Shown here piece by piece: positions 17,249-25,176 of a stretch of DNA of 38,934 nt (position 1 is its first letter; the number at the start of each line of letters is the position of its first letter). Made by a program: the position numbers and the translations under genes. Under the pieces are notes generated by a model that saw only the letters and a list, made by a program, of their open reading frames with translations, was not told where the DNA came from and did no database searches. The stretch comes from Bacillota bacterium (GTDB taxonomy: Bacteria; Bacillota; Dethiobacteria; Dethiobacterales; Dethiobacteraceae): assembly GCA_012523945.1 (NCBI GenBank), contig JAAYSO010000052.1, forward strand, positions 1 to 38,934, written 5' to 3'.

Positions 17249-17323
17249 GTATTAGACGCGACTAATTCCTTTTAAATTCCGTAGAAAACAAAAAATTAGT
17301 TTGATACAATTTCTTATTCAGAA

Positions 17324-17359
17324 AAAACCGCTATCTCCGATGGGGAAATAGCGGTTTTC
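17324..17359 (-). terminator. Intrinsic terminator after the glycyl radical enzyme gene, bidirectional
   Basis: AAAACCGCTAT / AATAGCGGTTTT with a 12-nt loop, located 10 bp beyond the minus-strand stop and about 75 bp beyond the plus-strand membrane protein. Confidence 0.8.
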
Positions 17360-17368
17360 TTATTATCG

Positions 17369-19846
17369 TTATACTCCAAGCTCAACTCTGTTAATATAGT
17401 CCTCCTGCATGTCAAAGGGCAGGTGTGTAAAGTAGGCGGAGAAGCCTGCAATACGCACGATTAAGTCTTTATAATCTTCAGGATTCTTCTGGGCTGCACG
17501 TAAAACTTCTGTATCCGCCACCGTAAAGTGGAACTGGATTCCACCCATTTCAAAGAACGATTCTATCAGTTTCCGTACCTTGGAGGTGGCATCTTCACTA
17601 CGGACGGAATTGGCATCAAGACGCACATTAATGGCTCCGCCGCAGCGCATTTTATCCCACGGTAATTTGGCCACACTCTTGACATAAGCCAAGGGGCCGT
17701 TTTTAACGGCACTCTGGCGCGGGTCACTTGAGTGTGACAATGGTTCACCGGCTTTTCTGCCGTCAGGTGTTGCCCAAGCCCTTTTACCGGCGGCAACCCA
17801 GTAGAGATCCAGTGCACCACAGTTATTGGTGCCGTTATTAACTCCCGGACGCGAGTTATAATAGTCGGCGTAAAAGTTGGTAAACCATTGCATCAAGGAA
17901 TCAGGCTCATCATAATCGTTGCCGTAGAAAGGTACTTCATTCAGGATACGTTGACGGAGCAGTTCGTAACCTTCCCAGTTAGCGCTGAGTGCATCATACA
18001 GCTCCTTGGCAGAAACAATTTTATCATCGAAACAAAGCTTTTTGATTGTCATCAGGCTGTCTGTGACTGTGCCGACGGCACTGAACATGGAGCCCATACC
18101 GTTATACTTGGCACCGCCCCAGGTAACATCTTTACCTGATTCGATACAGCCTTCAGTCATCACGGAAGCAGACAGGCACGGCCATTCATGGTTAAAGACC
18201 AGGGCGGCAAAGTGGTACAATCTGGCCTGGTAATCGAGATAATGTTTAATTTGCCGCTCAAATTCTGCCTGCAGCTCTTCAAAAGACTCGTATTCGTAGA
18301 GTTTTTTACAGGGCAACATCCCTTTGGCACCGGTCATGGGATTGACGTTGCCAAATATCACATATTGCAGTATATCAACTAAACTGGAACCGCCGCCAAA
18401 GCCACCGCAGTTGGCTGCCATGGACCATTCTTTACCGCTGATTGCCGGTTCGACACAGCCGAAAACGGCATAGCGCCTGGCATCCTCCAGCGGCACACCT
18501 TTGTCAAGCATGGTCTGGATAATAACATCATCATTATTGAATTGCGGCATACCGCCCGAGCGGATACTGCAGGCAATGGCCAAATCCCAAATGCGGTCAG
18601 GGGTATGCTTATTAATCCGCAGTGCCAGGCTCGGCTCAGCAACACGCAACCGGTAATACGACAGCAGCAGCATTTCTGTAGCCAAGTTATAGTCGCCTGT
18701 GCCGTCTGGTTTTTGCCCGCCAAGAGTAATCAGGCTGCCTGCGGCAATATTTTGCGCACCGCCCTGAAGGTCAAAGAATGTTTTTCCGCTTTCGTGAGCT
18801 TCAATAAGCTGGTCATTTGTGGGTTTCGGGAACATAATAATTTGGTTACCCACTTGCAGTAAATATGCATCGCACAATTCCTGTGCCTGTTCAGGAGTAA
18901 GTACTCCTGTTTTAATATCATTTTCCAAAATCGGACCAAGGAAACTGTCAATGAGTCCCGGGGAATCTGCCCAGTGTGTCCCGTCGGCAATGAGCAGGTA
19001 CTGGTAGAAAAGCATGGTCTGGAAGGCTTCCCACAAGTTCCTGGCAGGATTTTCAATAATCCAGTCGCAGGAATCAGCCATTCTCAACAGTTCTGCACGG
19101 CGTTCAGGAGTTGGTGCCGTTTCCGCTTTCTTACGGCATGCCTCGGCATAACGCTTGCTCATCAGGATCATGCCGTCGCAGACCTTGATGATGGCACGAT
19201 AGAATAAATCACTGCGTACATTGTCGGCTGTTGTATGCTTGCGAATTTCTTCCAGCTTTTCCATGGCGGTACGACGCACCGCACCGAAACCTACAGTTAC
19301 TGCCCGCTCGTAGTTAGGGTTAAAGTGACCCGGATACGAACCGGATAAATGCTCAAGAAACGGCCCGACATTTTTAAAGAATTCCGGCGGGAACAAGCCA
19401 CGGGCTGTGGCCGCTATATCGTTATCTTTCCAGTAATCTGCAGCTTCTAAAATCCACTCACGATCTTCATCGTCCACCCAGACACTGCCCGGAACCTGCC
19501 AGGCGGCACGGAACCGTTCATCTGTGTCGCCAAAACAGCCGCGGATCCAGGTCTGGCTGGTTTGTTCAATATCGAAGTGTACCGTGCGGCAACGCGGTCC
19601 GCCGTCACCGAGAAAAATATCATCGTCATCGATGTTTATTTCCCGTGTTGCGCACCATTCATAGAGGAAGCCGGCGCGCTTTAACACCGGGTATTCTTTT
19701 GCATGGTTCTTATAGTAATCGGTGAGAATGCGATTGCGTTCAAAGTTTAAACGCATATCCCTGTTAATACGCTCCCGTTTTTCCTTGAGCGCTTTAATAC
19801 GATCAGAAATCGGAACATCAAATTTTGACAATAAGGTTGTTGACAT
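17369..19846 (-). CDS. Glycyl radical enzyme, pyruvate formate-lyase family, substrate unassigned
   Basis: An 825-residue radical enzyme. Numbering from GTG/ATG 19858 (four residues longer), the thiyl cysteine is C468 in F-G-C-V-E-P, with Glu470 two residues on, and the radical glycine is G805 in R-I-A-G-F-S-A-Y-F near the C-terminus. The conserved G-K-D-V-T-W-G-G-A-K-Y-N is at 575-586. A C-x-E site rather than C-C excludes true pyruvate formate-lyase and fits the dehydratase, C-N/C-S lyase or arylacetate decarboxylase branches. It also lacks the C-M-S-P type site I recall for benzylsuccinate synthase. The N-terminal G-D-G-G-P-R-C and L-S-G-S-Y-P-G-H-F-N-P do not let me choose a branch. ATG 19846 has GGAGG five bases upstream. 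Expressed after its activase. No microcompartment genes nearby. Confidence 0.9.
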   Translation of the reverse strand: MSTTLLSKFDVPISDRIKALKEKRERINRDMRLNFERNRILTDYYKNHAKEYPVLKRAGFLYEWCATREINIDDDDIFLGDGGPRCRTVHFDIEQTSQTWIRGCFGDTDERFRAAWQVPGSVWVDDEDREWILEAADYWKDNDIAATARGLFPPEFFKNVGPFLEHLSGSYPGHFNPNYERAVTVGFGAVRRTAMEKLEEIRKHTTADNVRSDLFYRAIIKVCDGMILMSKRYAEACRKKAETAPTPERRAELLRMADSCDWIIENPARNLWEAFQTMLFYQYLLIADGTHWADSPGLIDSFLGPILENDIKTGVLTPEQAQELCDAYLLQVGNQIIMFPKPTNDQLIEAHESGKTFFDLQGGAQNIAAGSLITLGGQKPDGTGDYNLATEMLLLSYYRLRVAEPSLALRINKHTPDRIWDLAIACSIRSGGMPQFNNDDVIIQTMLDKGVPLEDARRYAVFGCVEPAISGKEWSMAANCGGFGGGSSLVDILQYVIFGNVNPMTGAKGMLPCKKLYEYESFEELQAEFERQIKHYLDYQARLYHFAALVFNHEWPCLSASVMTEGCIESGKDVTWGGAKYNGMGSMFSAVGTVTDSLMTIKKLCFDDKIVSAKELYDALSANWEGYELLRQRILNEVPFYGNDYDEPDSLMQWFTNFYADYYNSRPGVNNGTNNCGALDLYWVAAGKRAWATPDGRKAGEPLSHSSDPRQSAVKNGPLAYVKSVAKLPWDKMRCGGAINVRLDANSVRSEDATSKVRKLIESFFEMGGIQFHFTVADTEVLRAAQKNPEDYKDLIVRIAGFSAYFTHLPFDMQEDYINRVELGV

Positions 19847-19885
19847 AAAACCCTCCATCCTGCACCTGGTAGGCGCATTTATTTT

Positions 19886-20845
19886 CTAATGCAACTGGCA
19901 ATTTAAGCCATAACCTTGAAACATTTCGAGAGCTTTTTGCATAAAATCATCTTCGGGAGGTTCAAGATTGGTCAGCCGGTAACGCCAGCCCAAGCGTTCA
20001 TACTTAGCGCTACCAGTCTTATGGTAGGGCAAGAGCTGTACCAATTTCACCGCTTTACCCAATGATACACAAAACTCTGCCGTCTGCAGCAGATTTGTTT
20101 CCTTGTCATTTAGTTTAGGAATAATTGGGACTCTAATCTGTAAAGCAGCATCATGTTCGGCTAAAAAGCGGGCATTGTTAAGTATTTTCTCATTGCCAAC
20201 CCCTGTCAGTCGCTCGTGCATTTTGGTATCCATATGTTTAATGTCATACAAAAACAAGTCAACATACGGCAAAATCTTTGCATACAATTCCGTAGCGGCT
20301 AAACCTGACGTATCAAGGCAGATATGTATGCCGCTATCCTTTAATCTTTTTGCTAAATTGTAGGTAAATTCAAACTGAGCCATCGCCTCCCCGCCGGAAA
20401 TTGTTATGCCACCGCCGTCATTAAAGAACCCACGATCTTTAATAACGCGGTCAAAGACCTCATCAACAGTCGTCTCCCAACCGGAAGGATAAAGTGCCTT
20501 CGTGACACAGACTTCTGCACATTTTAAACAGTTTGTGCAGCGGGAGCGATCAATTTTTGCTTTTTGTATCAAGCCTGACTTGTCTGTGGCCTCTACCGGT
20601 TCATCTCTGGATATTGCATTTTCGGGGCAGGCATCGATGCATGCGTTCTGGCAGATGTCCGCACCGATACATTTTACCGGCAGATAACCCAATTCAAACT
20701 CATAGCGCTGTGATTCCGGACTATGGCACCAGAGACAGCGCAAAGGGCAGCCTTTGGTATAAACTGTAGTACGAATCCCGGGCCCGTCATGTACAGCATA
20801 TCCCTGTATGTCATAGATGTGTCCTGTTACGTTTTTATATTCCAC
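19886..20845 (-). CDS. Glycyl radical enzyme activase (radical SAM)
   Basis: A 319-residue activating enzyme that uses S-adenosylmethionine to install the glycyl radical on its partner. The radical SAM triad is C33-x3-C37-x2-C40 in K-G-C-P-L-R-C-L-W-C. Between residues 55 and 115 lies an insert with two ferredoxin-type cluster sites (C-I-G-A-D-I-C then C-T-N-C-L-K-C-A-E-V-C), the layout of activases of non-PFL glycyl radical enzymes. G-G-G-I-T-I-S-G-G-E binds SAM. Start is GTG 20845 with AAGGTAGG upstream. It precedes its enzyme by 39 bp in one operon. Confidence 0.93.
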   Translation of the reverse strand: MEYKNVTGHIYDIQGYAVHDGPGIRTTVYTKGCPLRCLWCHSPESQRYEFELGYLPVKCIGADICQNACIDACPENAISRDEPVEATDKSGLIQKAKIDRSRCTNCLKCAEVCVTKALYPSGWETTVDEVFDRVIKDRGFFNDGGGITISGGEAMAQFEFTYNLAKRLKDSGIHICLDTSGLAATELYAKILPYVDLFLYDIKHMDTKMHERLTGVGNEKILNNARFLAEHDAALQIRVPIIPKLNDKETNLLQTAEFCVSLGKAVKLVQLLPYHKTGSAKYERLGWRYRLTNLEPPEDDFMQKALEMFQGYGLNCQLH

Positions 20846-20943
20846 TGTCGAACCTACCTTTGCTGAATTTGATTGTTAGCCTATCTAAGCAGTAGAAGCT
20901 TCGAACCCGTAACAATCTTCAAAAAAATTTACCTTTTACAAAT

Positions 20944-20971
20944 ATTATAGTCTTTTTCCGGTAGATAGCAA
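20944..20971 (-). promoter_or_regulatory. Promoter of the activase / glycyl radical enzyme operon
   Basis: Minus strand TTGCTA, 16 bp, TATAAT (perfect -10). This gives a leader of about 90 nt before the GTG of the activase. Confidence 0.6.
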
Positions 20972-21003
20972 CAATTATCTTTTGCAATGTTTCTAATTAT
21001 ATT

Positions 21004-21028
21004 AAAAATGGGCGCTTGTGCGCCCTAT
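21004..21028 (-). terminator. Intrinsic terminator after the 21055 gene
   Basis: Minus strand GGGCGC, 4-nt loop, GCGCCC, then ATTTTTAA. Positioned 27 bp past the stop. Confidence 0.75.
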
Positions 21029-21054
21029 AATACTTTTTTATACCGCCGCCAAAC

Positions 21055-22002
21055 TTACAGCTTACCGGCTGAATGGCGGCGTAGCAGCCAGTATACTATT
21101 CCCAGGAGCGGGATGGCAAAAACCAGGAAATAAAGAGGAGGAGTGTTTTTTTCGCTGATAGGTATAACCGGAGGAGCAGCTCCGTCTAAAACGACAGCTG
21201 TATCGTCAACTGAGTTGGTCTGTGCCAGCTCGGCTTCCAGAGCATAAACCCTGTCATCACTGATGAGCCCAACTGCATCTAAAGTAGCAAAGTCATTAAT
21301 TTCTGTCTTTGTCAGTTCAGCGGTAATTACACCATACTCATAGGTGTAGTTAAGACCCAAATCTGATAATCTCTCTGTGATGATTCCGGCAGAGGCCTCC
21401 AGACCGGCAAGGCGGATTGCTTCCAATTCTTGATGGTACGCTTCATAATCTTCTTCTATTACGGGCAGGTGGCGTGCCGGTTCCCCCGCAGAGCCGCCAT
21501 ATGCCGGCATGCTTCCGCCTCCTTCTTCGTCTTGATACAGGGGGGTGTCGGCATCATCCAGGATTTCGCCTGTTTTTTCCCGGATATAGATGGCGCCGGA
21601 ATTAGGCTGGGCAGGAAAAGCATTCGCGTCAAAGCGGGGAGCATTACTGACAGGCGTATCCGGATCCTCCCCATATTCGGGACTGGGCAGATCTTCCGGC
21701 AGATCCGGCTCCGGTACAGGCGTCACTTGCGGCAGTGCAGGTTCTATACTGCCGGGTGGCTGCGACAGAACTGGCTGAGTTGGGTCAACCTCTGTAATCT
21801 CATATTTAGCACACCAAAACGATTCCTGTAAATACTCTAAAACGATTTTACCCCCCTCATAGAGATGGACATGTTCTGCCGGGACACCGTGTTTTTCCAC
21901 TAAAAAGTCTATTGCGGCCTGGCGGTAATCTGCTGCAAAACCAGGCAGAGCCATGGCCAAAGTGATAACAAGGGCAAGCAAAAGAGTTACCGGTTTTCTC
22001 AT
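21055..22002 (-). CDS. Secreted protein anchored by a C-terminal membrane segment, function unknown
   Basis: A 315-residue protein with an N-terminal signal peptide (residues 1-23, ending A-L-P-G-F-A-A), a Pro/Glu/Asp-rich middle (about 75-185), a helical stretch around 190-260, and a C-terminal membrane segment at about 290-307 followed by R-R-H-S-A-G-K-L. This is the topology of a cell-surface protein held in the membrane by its tail; there is no LPxTG motif. No family recognised. ATG 22002 has an AAGGAGG site. Transcribed alone between two terminators. Confidence 0.72.
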   Translation of the reverse strand: MRKPVTLLLALVITLAMALPGFAADYRQAAIDFLVEKHGVPAEHVHLYEGGKIVLEYLQESFWCAKYEITEVDPTQPVLSQPPGSIEPALPQVTPVPEPDLPEDLPSPEYGEDPDTPVSNAPRFDANAFPAQPNSGAIYIREKTGEILDDADTPLYQDEEGGGSMPAYGGSAGEPARHLPVIEEDYEAYHQELEAIRLAGLEASAGIITERLSDLGLNYTYEYGVITAELTKTEINDFATLDAVGLISDDRVYALEAELAQTNSVDDTAVVLDGAAPPVIPISEKNTPPLYFLVFAIPLLGIVYWLLRRHSAGKL

Positions 22003-22066
22003 GTTAAGCCTCCTTTTGACCTTTGCCCCATTAGACGCCGGCAGATTCCTTTAGGTTCCGTACTAT

Positions 22067-22106
22067 AGAGTAAAAAAATCAAGCCTGGCCGGCTTGATTT
22101 TTTACT
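22067..22106 (-). terminator. Intrinsic terminator after the DUF438 gene
   Basis: The stem GAGTAAAAAAATCAAGCC pairs with GGCTTGATTTTTTACTC around a short loop, immediately after the DUF438 stop codon. The symmetric A/T parts make it bidirectional. Confidence 0.85.
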
Positions 22107-22107
22107 C

Positions 22108-23337
22108 TTATTCTTCTACCAGTCTCTTCTCACCACTTATGGCCTGTAGCGGCGCTATATCCTGTGTCACTTCCATCACGCCGAGGAATTCATTGTTTTC
22201 ATTCCTGACGGCAAAGTAGCGAATGTGAACATATTTGTCCCCCATGCGCAACCAGAAATCTTCATGATCTTTTTTCCCTGCCCGCAAATCTTCCACAATT
22301 TGTTCTACAATATGCACACTTGCCGGCGGGTGGCAGTTGGAGACTTGACGCCCAATAATAGTTTTGGGACGGGCAAAAATCCGCTCTTTACCCTGGGAGA
22401 AAAACTTTACTGCCCCGTCTTTATCCACATAGGTGATGTCTATGGGCAGAGTATTAAAGATCGCATTAATCTCCTCCGGCTTGAGAATGCCGGCAGAAAA
22501 TTTGATATAACCCTCGTCAAAAGCCTGCTCTCCCCGGGCTTGCTCTTTTGCTTCCACATCTACCCTGGCCGGCTTCCATTTTACCTGCGGTTCGTAGAGT
22601 GTGTAACCGATTTCTTCGCTTTCCTCTTCTATGCGGATCCATTCATCTTCCGCCAGGGTTTCTGTAACCAAGGGGAAGAGAATATTTTCCTCTTTATAGA
22701 TCATTTCATTTACCCCGTCCACTGCCGCCTGCGCCTTTGCCAACAACGCATCTTTACCGCCGCTGTAATCCGCCAGCATTCTGCGTACATCCTTAATATC
22801 GGCACGGATTTCATCGTCCACTCCCCACATCACTTTCGGGGGTGCCGTGATGCCGTATTTCTCCAAGTAAGGGAAAAGCAGATTCTCCTTACGTGAATAA
22901 TGTTTGTCTATTTCCCAAAGCTGCTCAAAAGCTTCGGTCAGAAGATGAACATTGTCCACATTGTCGTCTTGACGGAAACTTTCCAAAAGCGGCTGGATTT
23001 TTTCATTAATTAACTTCTCCAGTGCTCTGTTTTCCTCTTTAAAAGTATGTAAAGGATGTCCCGGTATTTCTGCGAGAGTATCCGGTTTATGAATATCTTC
23101 AATTGAACCTTTAAAAACGGCAGCATGAACATCACACAACCGCTGGATCTCTTCCACTGGCATACCTTCTGCAATTAAAGCTTGCTCCATTTCTGAAATT
23201 TCTGCGGTGGAAACGCCTTCAATCAACTTGGCAAAACGCTCTTTTACTTCATCCACGCTTTTGCCGTCATGCAGCTCCATAATCAGCTCTTTTAAGACTT
23301 TTTGCCGGTATTCCCGGTTATTAATAATTTCACTCAT
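22108..23337 (-). CDS. DUF438 / hemerythrin / PAS protein
   Basis: A 409-residue cytoplasmic protein with three parts: DUF438 (about 15-80), a hemerythrin-like HHE four-helix domain (about 90-225) and a PAS-like domain (about 285-400). Likely diiron ligands are His94, His97, His146, Glu151 and Glu216. The PAS part carries N-C-H-P-P-A-S-V at 334-341, a conserved motif of this family. The layout points to a sensor or handler of O2 or NO through a diiron site. No output domain such as kinase or DNA-binding is present, so a partner is implied. Start ATG 23337 with AAAGGA upstream. It follows the DUF1858 gene by 14 bp, in one operon. Confidence 0.9.
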   Translation of the reverse strand: MSEIINNREYRQKVLKELIMELHDGKSVDEVKERFAKLIEGVSTAEISEMEQALIAEGMPVEEIQRLCDVHAAVFKGSIEDIHKPDTLAEIPGHPLHTFKEENRALEKLINEKIQPLLESFRQDDNVDNVHLLTEAFEQLWEIDKHYSRKENLLFPYLEKYGITAPPKVMWGVDDEIRADIKDVRRMLADYSGGKDALLAKAQAAVDGVNEMIYKEENILFPLVTETLAEDEWIRIEEESEEIGYTLYEPQVKWKPARVDVEAKEQARGEQAFDEGYIKFSAGILKPEEINAIFNTLPIDITYVDKDGAVKFFSQGKERIFARPKTIIGRQVSNCHPPASVHIVEQIVEDLRAGKKDHEDFWLRMGDKYVHIRYFAVRNENNEFLGVMEVTQDIAPLQAISGEKRLVEE

Positions 23338-23351
23338 TTTTTCACATCCTT

Positions 23352-23627
23352 TTATTCACTGATTGTGTATCCCCTGTTTTTAAATTCCGCCTTGACTTTT
23401 TCCAAATCGATCCCCCGCATGGCTGCACCTTTCGGAATGGTCATAAACCTGCCCACAGAATTCAGCATGGTCGGACTTGTAATATTGTCAAAACCCAGCT
23501 CCTTCATAATTTCAGCCACTTCCGGGTTTTCCCGGCATAAGTCGCGAACAGATTTTTTTAAATCCAGCTTCTTTGCCACCGGCACCAGCGCCTTCCTTTT
23601 TATGTTAGATATAGATAAATTCTGCAT
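23352..23627 (-). CDS. DUF1858 domain protein, first gene of the DUF438 operon
   Basis: A 91-residue protein with a DUF1858 domain over residues 20-85 (S-V-R-D-L-C-R-E-N-P-E-V, then M-K-E-L-G-F-D). Unlike the 64-residue protein at 57-251, it lacks the CxxC pair; only one Cys is present at residue 33 or so, within D-L-C-R. The DUF1858-DUF438 pairing is frequent in anaerobes and is also found as a fused protein. ATG 23627 lacks a strong ribosome binding site. A perfect 10-bp palindrome lies about 100 bp upstream. Confidence 0.85.
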   Translation of the reverse strand: MQNLSISNIKRKALVPVAKKLDLKKSVRDLCRENPEVAEIMKELGFDNITSPTMLNSVGRFMTIPKGAAMRGIDLEKVKAEFKNRGYTISE

Positions 23628-23729
23628 CCATCTTTTCTTACCTTCAGAAGCAGCAAAGATCTTTCTTACATAAATCTTAAAATTTGACGCACTTTACTTA
23701 TTTTTTTCTTTCCGGCAAGTTTATTATTC

Positions 23730-23739
23730 TGTCGCGACA
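23730..23739. promoter_or_regulatory. Palindrome, candidate operator
   Basis: TGTCGCGACA is a perfect inverted repeat, extended asymmetrically by C and AAA. It is 103 bp upstream of the DUF1858-DUF438 operon. On the minus strand TTACTT-17 bp-TAAACT surrounds it, but this promoter match is weak. Confidence 0.35.
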
Positions 23740-23850
23740 AAAGTAATATACACAAAAAGCCCACATGAGTCATCTCCTTGCACTGAAGTAAACCAGTAAA
23801 TAAGAAGTCTCTTTTTTGCTTCTATTTATAGAACCGAAAAGATAGGCTTT

Positions 23851-23879
23851 TTGTTACGAAGAAATTTTATTTTTATGAT
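23851..23879 (+). promoter_or_regulatory. Promoter for the TGS GTPase gene
   Basis: TTGTTA, 17 bp, TATGAT. The predicted start near 23886 leaves a leader of about 180 nt before ATG 24069. Confidence 0.5.
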
Positions 23880-24068
23880 TTGCAGGTGGGCATGAATTAC
23901 CGGTACAAAAGCATTAAAACCATGGCAGAACATGTGCCTAACAACGAAAGGCAATCAGCAAGATGGCCACTTTAAATCCGGCCTGACATAAGCCTTCCGG
24001 GTAAATGAGCAGGATTTACCGGGTTTAAACAAGAAATTTAGTAAAAAGCCTAAAGTGTGGTGATTTTT

Positions 24069-25028
24069 ATGCCTGCTAACCTCACTCCTCAATATTATGA
24101 AGCTGAAGAAAAATACAGAAAGGCATCTACACCGGAAGATAAAATTGCCGCCCTGCAGGAAATGCTGGCAACTATCCCCAAGCATAAAGGTACGGAAAAA
24201 TTGCAAGCAGATTTAAAAAGGCGGCTTTCCCAACTGCGGGAAGAAAGCCAGCAAAAAAAGAAACAGAAAAGCACGTACAATCCCTTTCATGTGGAAAAAC
24301 AGGGAGCCGGACAGGTTGTCCTCACCGGTTACCCCAACACAGGTAAATCAGCCTTGGTAGCAACCCTTACCCGGGCTAAAGTTAAAGTGGCAGATTACCC
24401 CTACACCACTTCAATTCCTGCCACCGGGATGATGCCGTATGAAGATATCCTGATTCAGCTGGTTGACACTCCTCCTTTTACGGCTGACAATGTGCCGCCA
24501 GGTCTTTTGGGAACACTGCGTAATGCTGATTTGTTGCTCATTACCATTGATTTAAGTAGTGGTGAATGCCTGGAGCAACTGGAATCATCACTGGCACTTT
24601 TGGAGGAGCGTGGAGTTATTGATCCTACCGGGGAAAGTCCCGTTGCCATACCCTATATTATACTGGGCACAAAAGCAGATCACGAGGAAGCCGACTCCAA
24701 TTTAGAGATTTTACAAGAACTTCGTCCCGATGTGGAAATTCGGCCCATCTCAATTAATAACGATCTTACTGATCTGCAAACACTTATTTTCAAAAAGTTA
24801 GATGTTATCCGTATTTACAGTAAGGCACCGGGGAAAAAACCTGACCTTAAGCGTCCTTTCATTCTGAAAACAGGCTCTACCGTGGTGGACCTGGCTTATA
24901 ATATTCACCGTGATTTCCCCAACAAACTAAAAAGCGCTTTAGTTTGGGGTTCTGCCCGTTTTGACGGCCAGGCTGTTGCCCGTGATTATATCCTGCAGGA
25001 CCGGGATATAGTGGAAATAGTCCTTTAA
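24069..25028 (+). CDS. TGS-domain GTPase (DRG/Obg-like)
   Basis: A 319-residue GTPase. After a basic helical N-terminus (1-75, a coiled-coil-like region) the G domain has G1 G-Y-P-N-T-G-K-S at 87-94, G3 D-T-P-P near 134, and G4 T-K-A-D near 203. The C-terminal TGS domain covers about 253-319 (F-I-L-K-T-G-S-T-V, ending D-R-D-I-V-E-I-V-L). DRG-type GTPases act around translation, and the TGS domain binds RNA or ribosome partners in related proteins. ATG 24069 is preferred to a GTG four codons earlier because GTGGTGA lies at proper spacing before it. A nucleoside kinase with its own TGS domain follows. Confidence 0.85.
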   Translation: MPANLTPQYYEAEEKYRKASTPEDKIAALQEMLATIPKHKGTEKLQADLKRRLSQLREESQQKKKQKSTYNPFHVEKQGAGQVVLTGYPNTGKSALVATLTRAKVKVADYPYTTSIPATGMMPYEDILIQLVDTPPFTADNVPPGLLGTLRNADLLLITIDLSSGECLEQLESSLALLEERGVIDPTGESPVAIPYIILGTKADHEEADSNLEILQELRPDVEIRPISINNDLTDLQTLIFKKLDVIRIYSKAPGKKPDLKRPFILKTGSTVVDLAYNIHRDFPNKLKSALVWGSARFDGQAVARDYILQDRDIVEIVL

Positions 25029-25058
25029 TTCGTCAAATCATAAGAGTTTTTTAAGGTT

Positions 25059-25088
25059 TTGCGGACAAGGTTTATCATATACTATAAG
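25059..25088 (+). promoter_or_regulatory. Candidate promoter for the nucleoside kinase gene
   Basis: TTGCGG, 18 bp, TATAAG. A short GAGTT/AACTC hairpin follows at the expected transcript start. Confidence 0.35.
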
Positions 25089-25176
25089 AACGAGTTAAAA
25101 CTCATACTTACACAATGTCAAAAAAGGTAAGTAAGAGAATCAATGATTGTGATCAGCGGAGGTTGTTATAACCAAA

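Larger units (their letters stand above)
23628..24068. other. Intergenic region between divergent operons
   Basis: 441 bp without a convincing gene. It holds a 10-bp palindrome at 23730, a plus-strand promoter at 23851, and a hairpin at 23997-24023 (CCGGGTAAAT, 7-nt loop, ATTTACCGGG) that lacks a following T-run, so it is not a standard terminator. The long leader (about 180 nt) of the GTPase gene lies here. I looked for cyclic-di-GMP riboswitch signatures and saw none that held up. Confidence 0.5.

Noticed and set aside
22225-22896. A 223-codon open frame on the plus strand
   Set aside because: Antisense to the DUF438 gene, which has conserved hemerythrin and PAS motifs and a proper start.
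23840-24060. Possible cyclic-di-GMP riboswitch in the GTPase leader
   Set aside because: AAGGCAA-like and ATGGC-like pieces occur, but the GAAA tetraloop receptor layout does not assemble. Only hairpins are visible.
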